Source of the DNA: Ilex aquifolium
Lineage: Eukaryota; Streptophyta; Magnoliopsida; Aquifoliales; Aquifoliaceae
Length of the DNA: 64,000 nt
Assembly (NCBI GenBank): GCA_951799425.1
Contig: OX637394.1
Coordinates: forward strand, 2,801,501 to 2,865,500
Direction of reading: 5' to 3'
The translations under genes were made by a program, and so were the position numbers. How positions within the stretch are numbered: position 1 is the first letter of the stretch; each line of letters begins with the position of its first letter. Of the stretch, positions 36,517-48,022 are shown one piece after another. The notes below the pieces were generated by a model. That model did not search any database, was not told where the DNA came from, and worked only from the letters and a program-made list of their open reading frames with translations.

Positions 36517-38817
36517 CAAAAATCATGATCAAAAGAGTAGTATTGTATGAATTCAGCTACTGGTAAGTGTGTAGCAATCTAAAATGCCAATACTGTGGTC
36601 TTGAATTCTGTGGATGATGAGCAACCTATTTTTTTCTGTGGGTGACATAATTGCAATGCTGTCCTTGAAAAAAGCCTAGGTGAGTGGGTAAGCCAGCAAA
36701 GGGGATGTTGTAGTAAAGTTGAGTCTATGGCCTTGGCCCTCAGGCATGATGTTTACTCTGTATGTATTGTTGACCTTAGTCCTTACTGAGGCCAATTATA
36801 TTTGTTAGTACCATACTCTTTGCATGAAAATGTGACATTTGTAAAAACTATCTTTATTATTTCTGTATTATTTGGAGGTGGATCCTCACTAGGCTCAGAT
36901 TTTTTTCATCCCACTACCAATTCAACGTGTTGGATGGATATAAGTGTTCCAGTTGTTGGAAAGAGACTCGAAATTTCTTTGGTATTGAGCAAACTTTATT
37001 TCAAATCCGCACTTCAGAATGAAAATTCATTGTCACTGTCAATGTCAATGGCTAGTTCGTAAAATTTGATACTATCTAATTTCGTAAAATTTGGACAATA
37101 ATGATGCACTGTAATAATGAAAATTAACTGTCATTGTCCCGATATATTGTCACGGTCCATTTTATAATATCGCTAATTATGTCTTCAATTGTCTTTTAAG
37201 GCCCAAAAGAACTTTTATTACAATTTTTAACGGAAAAGTTTCACAAATTGTACTGGTAACCAAAAAACCCAGGCCCATTGAACTAAGGGCCGCCACTTTA
37301 TTTGTGGGTGGACCCTCCAACTGAAGGCATTATTTGGTTGTGCAAGTGCAACAACAACAAACAAATGATCCAACGGCTTGCATGTTAACGTCTTCTACAC
37401 GTGGGCAGATGGCATCATCAAGTTACACGTGTCGACTAGCGGTGGTAGACGACATCTATCCATAAACTGATAAACCGCTTCAACGATAAAAGAAAGTTAT
37501 TTGTAGCTCCAAAATAGCCCTTACGTTTTAGTCCATAGATAGAAAAGGTCAAAATTGAAATATTGAAGAGTGGAGTGTGGACCCCAGGTTCCACAAACCG
37601 TTTTATCGTCAAACCCCAACTTTAATCAGCTTATTACCATTCATTCCCTTATGACACTGTACGATTGTGATGAAAAATACAACAAACTTGACTTTCAGTT
37701 AATCATTTAGTGGTAAATCGTATTTGATTAGAGTTATCTCTAATTTTTATATAATTATCAAATAAAATTTGATTTATAAGAGTAACGCAATTTGTTATTT
37801 TATTTTAATTGTATTATGGTGATGCACTATCCTTCAAATTAATAATTATAACTCAAACCAAACGTTTCATGTTAAAAGAACTCTCATAATCAAACTCAAG
37901 AGATTACTACCTACTAAGTGGTCCACCACTAGATCTCTTCTTATCAACTATCTTAAACTCAGATTTTTTTTCCTTTGCAAAGTATATCTCTTTGTACATT
38001 CCCTCAAACAACCATACTTTCTTTTCTTTCCCGAAATAAACAACTCATTAAATTTTATCACACAATTTTAAAAATTTGAGCTTGAGTTCCTGTTAAAAAC
38101 GTGTTTTGGGAAAGGAACGACTACCTATTACCATCCAAGTGTCATTATCATGTTATTGTTGCTCTTGCATAGTGATGATGCATAAACGTGGAGTTTTGCG
38201 GAATTAACAGTCGAGTGTATAATATAGAGTAATCAATCAAACAATTAATAACGGAAGGCAAAGTTTGGGTCAACACAAGCAACACACAGATGTATAGTGA
38301 TTCTGTTAGGGTGACCTTTTCCACTTTTGAAGGCAGCAACTAAAGTAAAGTGTGAGAGAGAGAGAGCAAGGGTAAATTCTAAGAGAGGTTGGACAACTAT
38401 GAGAGAGATAGTTGTGTAGAGCGATGTAGAAGTGTGTATTTCATGTATACATGACTTACAATTTATAGGTACAGAGCCTTAATTAAGGCGGTGACGTGAA
38501 TAAATAGGTGACTAGTCCTTCGGGAATGATAGCTACAGTTAAGGATAGGTCCCGATGTTTACTCTCCACGTGCGCTGATCTTCCTAAACTCTCTGAATGT
38601 TAGACTAGGGCAAACTCATGAGCTGAACTTGACCTGCTTTATAACAGATTTGGGTTTATTTTATGAATTGGGCTTGACCAAGTTAGAACTGGACTCATCA
38701 CATATTAGGCTTCAAAGATGTATAGTGATAGGACTAAAGATTAGCCCTTTTTTTTTATTTTACTTATTTTGAATTTTTTAGTTCATTAATGAGTAAATTA
38801 TATTTTATCCATTTCAA
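36517..38817. other. Gene-free stretch with ABRE/G-box pair
   Basis: No gene is supported. Two ACGTG cores in CTACACGTGGGC and TTACACGTGTCG lie about 35 bases apart at 37396-37432. A segment at 38270-38600 has a composition like a retroelement LTR or promoter, but no TG...CA ends or duplication could be established. Confidence 0.4.
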
Positions 38818-39296
38818 TTACTATTTTTGTTTTATTTTATACCTTCAACTATAAAATTTCTCACATTGCACCCTAAGTAGTATCAATTTTATTTCATATT
38901 ACTTCAATAGATAACAACATACTCGAAAATCTGTCAAAAAGATAGGGAAACCCCAAATAGCTTCCCGTCAAGTGCTTAGTACTACTTTATTTTACCTATT
39001 TTGCAACTAAATAATTGTTGGAAAGAAAAAAAAAAAAAAGGTCGGTCAAAGGAAGAAAATTTGGAGCTTAGAAAGGACAAAGTCATGAATGAGTATTTTT
39101 CTTGATTTTGGACCTACAAATGTGTAATAGACAATTATTAATTGGCAGGACAGACCACTCACACGTGCATTTACAGTTAAAAAATTGACAGTCATTATCT
39201 ATTGAAATGATATGAAATAAAATTAATACTTTAAGGTATAACGTCAAAATTTTTATAATTAATGGTACAAAGTAAAACAAAAATAATAATTCAACG
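38818..39296. repeat. Foldback repeat with 90-base arms
   Basis: The left arm at about 38818-38914 and the right arm at about 39195-39296 are near-complementary. TTTTATTTTATACCTTCAAC and ATTTCATATTACTTCAATAG match reversed sequence at the right. A 280-base spacer lies between them. This looks like an old inverted-repeat transposon; duplication not found. Confidence 0.55.
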
Positions 39297-40930
39297 CTGC
39301 CATGATTTTGTCGTCGTCGCCGTCTAACGCCGTTAGACCAGTACTGACCGCCATTATCACCTTGCTTCAAGAAAGATACTGAAGTGAATAAGGGACTATG
39401 TACTATACTCGATGGAGACCATGGACTATATAGACTTGACCGAACTGCGTTTACTTTTTTGAAGTGAATAAGGGTAACTTAGAAATGTAACGAAATTTAC
39501 TTATAGCTAAATGCACACAAGAAAATATATTTTTATCTTTTTTTTTCTTCACTTCACTTTCTTCTATTCTCACTTTTCATTATCCATTTCTCTCTAACCA
39601 AACAGATCCTAGAGGCAACCACTCCGGATATTTTTGTGTCGTGTTAAGTAAGTTGTTATAGAATTTAATTACAAAATCAGACACGATTTATTTATTAAAC
39701 AGTTTATTTGTCACAACTTGTATCATCTACTAACTTTACAATATAAAAAATCACAGATTAAAAATCCTAATTCTGCAACACAATAAATAGTGTATTGAAG
39801 CGGATAATCATGTGATAAAAGGATAATTAAGTGACATATTTTTTATTAAACAGATAAATAGGATGATAAATTGATTAAAATACATCAACCGAAAACAACT
39901 CATTTATTACGCAGATAGGCCCATTGGTTTGTCACTCTCCATGTTAAAATTAATCTCAAATTTATTAATTTTTTGTTGATTTGTGTTAAATAATGGGGTC
40001 GTGTTGAAGTTTGTGGTGTCTATCACCAACCAACAAAGTCCAAAACCTAAATGATATTTGACGGTGTCTTCTGTGCAACTGAACAGAGGTAAAGTATTTG
40101 GAGATTTGAGGGTCACTGGAATGTTAAGTCAGAGTTAGGCTCTTGGTGATTGAGTTATCGATTCAATCAGACGACAGAAGATGAATGGATATGAAATTTA
40201 TAGTGGTTCATCAGTTTGGGAGATTGGATAGTCTACTCTAATGAAATCTCTTGTTTTGGAGGGTTTTCTTTTAATTAAGGGGAACGAGATTGCACATAGT
40301 TAATGCACAGATGATTGCTCTATATCAAATGCGAGGGATTTATCCCCTATTTATAGTGTACAGTTGTCCTACGTAATTGTCTCGTGTGATCTTTGCGATT
40401 TTCCTATAACCCACGCCATCCTATCATAATCAACATGCTTTCCCCTGAGACTGTTGCGACTCATGTGACAGAATATTTGACTGTTACTTTTGCATTCCCT
40501 AAGTGTAACTTGAACTTTTAAAATGTGATAATTGTTGTTGTCATCGCGTACACATAAGTCTCATTGTTGAAGGCTGCTGACCTACGCACCCAAACTAGTG
40601 ATCACGAGCTATGAGGTCCGAATTTAGATGTACACATTGAGAGATTCGAGCTTAACCTTAATTAATTTTTGATATTATCAGTATTATTATCCTCATGAGG
40701 GCAAAAACGATGTTTATACGTCTGAGGGCATATTCGTTAAAGGAGGGCACACCTAAGGTTGTTTAATTGTTTTCCTGGCGAGCCCATGCCCCAAACGTGA
40801 GGTAGTTCCAAAAGATTTACGAATCACGAGTTAACCACCACATTCTGCGTGAAAAAGCTGAGGGCGTTTTGGGGTATTTGATTTCATCTATGGAGTACCA
40901 AGCCAAGTGCCAATGTGCCATCCCACAAAA
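39297..40930. other. Gene-free stretch upstream of DUF506
   Basis: AT-rich. The part at 40140-40640 has TATA-like and GC-mixed composition of the sort seen in retroelement LTRs, but no ends are readable. No gene is supported. Confidence 0.4.
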
Positions 40931-40934
40931 GGCG

Positions 40935-41030
40935 ACGTGGCGGAGTGTGGCCTGTATTACGATCTGAACGATGTTTACTCATAGACACGTAGCCCCTCCC
41001 TCGGTAGATTACTTCTTCACTGCCACGTAG
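40935..41030 (+). promoter_or_regulatory. ACGT-core (ABRE-like) box cluster upstream of DUF506
   Basis: ACGTGGC at 40935-40941, CACGTAG at 40986-40992 and GCCACGTAG at 41022-41030 lie 50 to 150 bases upstream of the TATA box. ACGT cores bind bZIP factors, and ACGTGGC is a classic ABA-response element. Regulation by ABA or stress is an inference only. Confidence 0.45.
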
Positions 41031-41079
41031 GATTCCAACCTGGCACTCTGTATCTGAATCAGCAAACCTCACCACTCCC

Positions 41080-41086
41080 TATATAA
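41080..41086 (+). promoter_or_regulatory. TATA box of the DUF506 gene
   Basis: TATATAA in a CCCTATATAATGAAG context. Transcription would start near 41112. A CT microsatellite (41151-41182) follows in the leader, as is common in plant 5' UTRs. Confidence 0.65.
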
Positions 41087-41144
41087 TGAAGTCCCACTGG
41101 TCTCAGCTTTAGCCATAGGAAAATCCCCAAACCACCACAACAAA

Positions 41145-41150
<6 letters not shown>

Positions 41151-41182
<32 letters not shown>
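41151..41182. repeat. (CT)n microsatellite in the DUF506 leader
   Basis: About 16 CT units between the TATA box and the first upstream ATG. Confidence 0.9.
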
Positions 41183-41184
<2 letters not shown>

Positions 41185-41207
41185 CGTATGTGCGTACACC
41201 TTTGACG

Positions 41208-41276
41208 ATGCCGTCGCCAGCATCGAGTCACCGGGAAATTTCAGTTTTCGACGGTATAGGAGATTCCGGCCGCTGA
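41208..41276 (+). CDS. Upstream ORF in the DUF506 leader (22 aa)
   Basis: The leader contains a 5-codon upstream ORF at 41188 (MCVHL) and this 22-residue one, MPSPASSHREISVFDGIGDS then GR and TGA. Both precede the main start by about 600 bases. They would be translated first if this part of the leader is kept in the mRNA. A possible leader intron, ending at TTAG 41786-41787, would not remove them unless its donor is upstream. Coding significance is unproven. Confidence 0.35.
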   Translation: MPSPASSHREISVFDGIGDSGR

Positions 41277-41801
41277 TCTTGCCGTTGTGGAGATGATTTC
41301 ACGTTTTCTGGTAGTCGCGTACTTGGCAAGCTTTAGCAAAATCTGCATACCACAACTACAAGCGAAAGAAATCGTTTTACTTGGCGGAATTTCGTAGTTT
41401 TAGCTTTAGCTTAGTCTTCGAAGTTTGGCAGATCCATTGATTTCTTGCCAAATTCCTTGTTTTTGTGTCGATTTAGTGTTGTTGATCCGACAGCAACTGC
41501 TATGGACTTATCAATGCTAATATGAGGTTGATATATATATTTGTTCTGTATTGGCTGACTTTTTTGATCGGTGTATCAGAATATATAGTTTTCCTCGGTT
41601 AATTTTTCCGATGAACTGAAACTGAAAGTGAAGACCGGAGATAAAAGATACGTTGTTGTAGAAAGTAGAGTTTGGATTCATCATCGTTAACTGAGTGTAT
41701 TTTTGAGTTTTGGAAATTGGGTACCGCAATTGACGAGTTTAAAGGAGGGGCGTCTTTTTTTCTTTTTCTGTATCGTGATCACGTTAGTCATTCCTTTCCC
41801 G

Positions 41802-43199
41802 ATGAAGATTCAACCAATCGACTTCAACATACCTGAAGAATCGACTCACTATGAGCCGGTAAAGCCAGTCTTAAAGTCACGGCTTAAGCGGCTTTTTGAG
41901 CGGCAATTCCAGAGTGTTCTGAGAACATCAGCGCCGGAGAAACCAGTCACCGGAAATGAAGAGCTACATTGCAACAAATATGGCTCAGAAAACTTCGAGC
42001 CGAGCTCCATTTGCCTGGCGAAAATGGTTCAGAATTTCATCGAAGAGAGCAACGAAAAACAATCCGCTGCTGTGAGGTGTGGTCCGAAACGATGCAATTG
42101 CTTCAACAGGAACAATACGGATAGTTCAGACGACGAATTTGACTCATTTGATTGTTTCGGTGACTCGAACCACACCTTCAATGGTGATGCTTGTGAAATT
42201 CTCAAGGTATATTCATAGTTCAATTTTGTTTTATATTCTTTTTTTTTTCAAGGCTTTTTGCACTGTTCTCTGATTTTCTTTGTAAAATAAATATCTTTCC
42301 TCGGCAGAGTTTGGTGTCTTGTGGTAGTGATTCCGAAAGAACTCTGTTGCTGAACACTGCGAAAATCGTTGAGAAAAACAAGATCGGTAAGTGTAAAGAC
42401 GATTTTTGCAGAAAGATCGTCACTGACGGTCTATCAGCTTTAGGTTACGACGCTTCCATCTGCAAATCCCGATGGGATAAATCCCCCTCATATCCGGCCG
42501 GTAGTCTCTCTTTCTCTGCAACGAATTTCCGCCGCTCTTTCCGAGATAATTACAATAAAACATGTATAAATGTAATTTTTCTTAGAAATTCGAAATTCTT
42601 CTGGTTCAGGGGCATATGACTACGTCGATGTGATTAAAGACGGCGAGAGGTTGATCGTGGACATTGATTTCAGATCAGAGTTCGAAATTGCACGATCAAC
42701 CAAAGCCTACAAAGCTGTCCTCCAGATACTGCCTCAGATTTTCGTCGGCAAAGCTGATCGTCTCCAGAGGATCATATGTGTGGTATCAGAGGCAGCGAAA
42801 CAGAGCTTGCTGAAGAAGGGAATGCATGTCCCTCCATGGAGAAAAGCTGAGTATGTCAAAGCCAAATGGCTGTCTCCTTACACTCGAACCACACCAACAG
42901 TTGCTCTTGCACCGACATCTGAGAACATTCCCCACGAAACTGACCTCAAATTCCAAAATCAAGAGACTTTGCTGCGAAATAAAAGCTCCTTCGGCGAGTT
43001 TGAGCTGATCTTCGGAGAGAAAATCTCCCCGGCTGAGTCTGAAACTGTTGATGCTGTTTTTACGTTGTCCAATAGTTCTGTTGAAGAAGAGATTCCGGTG
43101 GCGAAACAATGGGAGCCGCCGGAGATCAAACCGAAGGCTTCACAAACTGGAGTCAAGATCGTTGCTGGTTTAACTTCTGTCATTGAAGACAAGGCATAA
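41802..43199 (+). CDS. DUF506 (PDDEXK-like) family protein, three exons, 395 aa
   Basis: Exons are 41802-42206, 42308-42500 and 42610-43199, with matching phases (0, then 1). It starts MKIQPIDFNIPEES, the usual N-terminus of plant DUF506 proteins, at the first in-frame ATG. An acidic DSSDDEFDSFDCF patch follows (about residues 108-120). The core domain has DTAK-like LLLNTAKIVEKNK, RKIVTDGLSALGYDASICKS, the glycine-led YDYVDVI, RLIVDIDFRSEFEIARSTKA with the Asp/Glu of the PDDEXK-like fold, and GMHVPPWRKAEYVKAKWLSP. The C-terminal 100 residues are variable. Biochemical function is unknown; Arabidopsis members such as RXR1 restrict root-hair growth. Upstream sit a TATA box, ACGT boxes and uORFs. 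No damage is seen. Confidence 0.93.
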
Positions 43200-45400
43200 A
43201 TTTTGATTTTGTTTTACTTTTTGTTTTTGGTTTTCTGGTTTTTTTGGTTCCAGAAAATCAAATACCGTAGATGGTACCAACCTTTTTATTGGTTGATCAT
43301 CATCCCCTTCTCTCTTTTGTTGTAAGGGTTACATTAAATCCACTAACATAGTCAATAATATTGCTGCAAGTAGCTTTATATACATAACAATTGTCATTAT
43401 TGATCAGTAAAAGTGTAAGATTTCGTTGCTCTTGTGATCAATATGTTGTTCTGGGTAAAACGGATAGATTTCATTACATGGTAAATCCTGTCTTGAGAGC
43501 TATATATGTTCCGTTCTTCAGGAGGTGGGAAGATTTGATGATTAGTCAAGAGAAACACTCTCGTGTTGTCTCCGATACACTGTGATCTAGAATTCTTCGT
43601 TGATCTGGTCGAAGCAAGTCCCAGTGGTGATGAAAACATTTATGAAAGAACAAATGAAATGACATATCAGTTCCTAGAGAACCCAGGAAACTGGATGTGC
43701 AGTGGTAAAAAGGTTCATAGCAAATCTGATTGCTACGTAGCTGAGTCGAATGCTTTGGATGCTAGAAACATTGGAAATTTTGGTGCTGGTAATCCTGAAG
43801 TCTTGAAATTTTTAGTTAAGGAATGTGATTGGAATCTTCATAAATTCATTTTTGTTGAAATTTAACCCAGTTTTTAATACAATTAAACTCAATTGGGTCC
43901 AATTGATTCAGTTTGTAGGTCTCATTGAAGTTGAGAGATCACAAATAGGACTGACTGACATTTTGTAGCTCTTTTACAACGCCAAATGAATGTTTTTTTA
44001 TCTGCAATTTGCAACGGAGATGTTTTAAATTCAAAATTTGATAACTCTATTAAAATTAAATTATGAAAAATTTATTTTTTATAAACTTTTTTTTTTATTT
44101 TTTACTTGTGAAATATAGTAGGCCCAAGCACGCATAATAAATTGAGCAATGTTATGTTAATCAAATTTTAAATTAATACACGATTAAATTAGTGATGTCT
44201 CACAAGTCTATGTATGAAATTTTAATATATGGCATAATATATAAGATTTGTTAAATAAATTTGTGTTACTTTATCCTAATAAATTTGCCATGTACTTCTT
44301 GTTTTCACCTTACGCCACTGGCTGTGACTATGGGCCTTGTACCGAATCCGGACCCACCAGAGTATGAATATTTTTTGGGAATTGAAATTTAGGAAAAATT
44401 TTAAACTACATAGAGTTTTGTGTATTTTTTGTCGTAGCGTAATGATTGCGCCTCTAGATTTTTTATAAAGTTAATGAGATTCCATCCAAATAAATCTATG
44501 TTTAAATCGAATTCAGATTTTTTTAAATATATTATTTAAAAAAAATATTTTTTGGCATATTGTCCGATACTAATGAGAGAGGGATGTACTTGTATATAAT
44601 AAGTTTTACTTGAATGGATGATAATAGATATTACTTAGTTTTATTTGCAATTATTAATCTCATTAAAAATAAAATATACAGTATATAAAAATTATTCCTT
44701 AATACCATAATTAAACCCTAAACTAAGCAGTATCGGATAAGTGAAAGGGACAAATATGAAAGGGTTTTGTGGGGTCAACTTTGCTCCAGTGTAGCAGAAG
44801 TCAGGAGGAAAGCAAAAAGTCCTGGTTAAAAATTTATGTCCCACCTACTCTGTCTCTCTCTCTCTCTCTCATCTTGTTCACTTGTCCACGGAACCGTCGG
44901 TTGCTTGTGAAATGCATTTGGCATCTCTTTCAATTTAATGAATCTTACCGTTTTTTTTTTTAATATCTGGTTGTGGAATTGTGTTCACTACGGCTTCTAT
45001 TCTTTACAGTTTTCGTCTATGCATTTTGTACTGGTTCCATTCTTTGATCTTCTAGAATTTGAACTATTTTCCAAAAAAGCCAAAGTTTAAGAGTAAATAT
45101 TGAATGTATTAGTATGCTGATAATTATTAAAATAACGGAGCCCATTAAGTCTATTCAGTATTTTATCACTGATTGGTGATAATGCATGATATTAATAACG
45201 TGTTGTCACCGTTAGATTCAATATTTTCTCGAAGTATAGGAGGTGTTTGAAAGTCTTATTAACACTTAAAAGTCTATTCTATACGTTTTTGAGTTAAGCG
45301 TGTGGTATAGTCAAAACTCACATCACTTGAATAGAAAATATCTAGTAGAAATATACTATAATTTTACTACTAGTCTAGTTAACGCCACAACTATTCAACA
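43200..45400. other. 3' flank of DUF506 and AT-rich intergenic DNA
   Basis: Two open frames at 43391-43585 and 43563-43865 have mixed composition, including NALDARNIGNFGAGNPEVLK, but I recognise no family and no shared splice structure. They may be a gene relic or 3' UTR. A CT run lies at 44853-44870. Confidence 0.4.
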
Positions 45401-48022
45401 CCTACCACCGGTTACCTACAACCGCAATTAACTGCCGCCTCACAAATACCGTCGTCACCGCTGCCACCTTCACAATCCTACTATCGTCGCCACTGCCCTG
45501 CTAGTGTTGATGGTAACGGAGTTGGTGCTGGTAGAAGTGTGGGTGGTGGCAGGAGCATGGTGGGGGAACAAGTTGGTGGTGTCAGGTTATGGAAGTAATG
45601 GGTGACAAGTGTGAACGTGTCTTCGTTTGACAATTGGTTTTATCAAAAGATACGTATAACATAAACAATCCGTTGACAAGGCTACAAATTTTTGTACCAC
45701 ACAAAAACCCATAAGGGAACATGTGCTAGAATGTAAAAGGGAAGAAAAGAAGAAGAAGAAGTAAGAGCATTCCAGTGGCTCGAGAGAAAGAACAGAAAAT
45801 AAAAACTCAAAAAGAGAAAAAGAAAGAAAAACATGTCTAATAAGTTTGCGTGTAAGCTTATAACTAAGAATGTCTAATGTGTGCTGAAAATCGAATGGCT
45901 GCAGAACGATACTTTCTCCATCCAATTACACCCATAAAACACAAGAAACGAAGATGTAACAAGAAAAGAAGATGTAACAAAGAAGTGAATAAAGTGTCCT
46001 ACCACAGGAATATTTTTTTTTATTGGGGCAATAGTTTTGAAAAGATAAATTGCCTCCCTTTTCTTTCATTTCAAAGAGAATTACGATCAGGAGGAGCTAA
46101 TTCAAATCCCTTCGATAAAATAAGAACAATCCCTACATTTAAAGCCCTTTTTTTACTGCATTCAAAACCTTTGGGTATGAGTCTGCCTCCTTATATGAAG
46201 ACAAGATGATTAACTCTTGAATCCGTATCTAACTCAAAATATATATGTAGGACTTGGATAGAACATCCTCATAAGATTTTAATCTAAGATGATATTTGAT
46301 TTTGATTCTCGGGTTTTAGAAAGCAATTCATATTGGGGATTTCAAATTCAACCACGAGATTTTACTACTCAAGAATTAAACCCAAGTTGTCTTGATTTTC
46401 AACCCACGAATTGATCCTAATAAATGATTCCAAATTTCTACCCTAGTTATGTAACATGTGCTCAAGAAGTCAAGCGTGAGGAACACTTAGATTAAATTTT
46501 TGAATTCAGAATGAATTTAAATTAGAGATTTTATGATTAATTTTGTGTTCGAATTAACCTTTTAACTTGCTCAATCCGTCCGAATTCCTTTTTGACTGGG
46601 TTTCATGTTGGACCATAGACATGAGTAAATATTGGGTGAAACTATCCAATAAGAAAAGGGCAAAAATGATAACATATGGTCCACTTCCTATTATGGAGGT
46701 GGTATGTATTACATTGTCGGGTAGTTATGAGTTTTAGTGGGTCCATTTATTGAGTTGTTTATCTATTAGTGGACCGTTAAATCATGTGACACTGCTAACA
46801 TGGCGTAAGGATTACACCAATATTCTTTCCATAGACATTAGTGATGAGAGAGTGAAGACCATCACATAGGGGTCAATGCCAGGAGGTTGAGGACTAGTCC
46901 ATGGCTTATTTTGCACGTTTTATGTACAATTTTCTTGCATTATGCACCAATGTATGAGGGTAGAGAGTGAGGTACATTCTCTTCTTTTTTTTTTCTTGAA
47001 CAGTTTCCATCTATTTTATTCGATACTATGTTACATAATTACCGTGTATTGATAGGAGACCTATTTACATATAATGAATTGTACTTAGATTTTCAACTAA
47101 CCTACATTAGAGAAGAGCTGGATCCTTAAACATCTGAAGATGAGAGGGAGATGCCTCAACTACATGAGGAATAAAGATAGTAGCAATCAAGTAGCAATCA
47201 TAACATTTGAAAACGGATTAAGATTGTTGTCTTTGTTTGGCAAAAGTAGGTATGAGTCCCTTTTTTCTGAAACCAGCTCTTTACCTGGCCTCACCCAACA
47301 AGTAACTTGACTTGTAACAGATATCATGGCCAAAGCAAATAAAGGAGAAAAAGTGAAAGGAAATAAAACAAAAGTTGGACAAAGCTTAACAGAGAATTTG
47401 CTGTGACACTGCCATGATGCACTCACAATAACAAAGTGTTTCACAGGCATGGAATGGAATCCCTACCAAAAGTTAAAAAGTAAGAACAAAAAATTAGAAA
47501 AAAACTGTATTTAATAATTGGGATATGAACTCGACATGAAACAGATTGAGATAAATCAGATGTCGTCTTAATAAATTTTAAGACGACACAAACTCGACAC
47601 GACACTAGTCATTGAGAGATCTATTTGAAACGCGAGAAGTAGTAGTGAAGCCACCGTATAAAACTCAAGCCCTGGTCTTAGTTATGAAGTTGGAATTGCT
47701 CAAGCCCACAGGCCACAGCCTGCAAGCCCCACACAACGATATCATAATATTGGGACTCTGCTTAGGCTGAAAACTAATTGGATCGAACCAAGTGCCAGGT
47801 TATTTGGTCTTGGCTCATTCATTTGTAAAAAGTATTTAAATTGGCTCAACAACCACGAGTTTTAAATAATTTATTCAATTCTGCTCTGTAATTTTTTTTT
47901 TTTTTTTAAACTACGGTTCGATTCTTTTGATCAAATGGACCAAATCCGAGCTTGTGTTCTATCTTATACTTGAGTTCAAATTTATATTCAAATTCAAGTT
48001 CCATCCGTTGTATATAGATACA
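45400..48022. other. Gene-free stretch with CCR/GGT patch
   Basis: At 45390-45600 CAC/CCG-rich sequence passes into GGT-rich sequence, like the cores of the Helitrons. A short inverted repeat, GTCGTCTTA-n8-TAAGACGAC, lies at 47562-47587. A frame at 45995-46209 has an organelle-like flavour but matches nothing I can name. Confidence 0.4.

Noticed and set aside
38270-40640. Two segments with LTR-like composition
   Set aside because: No TG...CA ends, target duplication, primer site or pol sequence could be read.
43391-43865. Two open frames after the DUF506 stop codon
   Set aside because: No recognised family, no start context and no consistent splicing. Left as 3' flank.
45877-46209. 110-codon frame with organelle-like phrases
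   Set aside because: I could not tie it to any plastid or mitochondrial gene. Not called.
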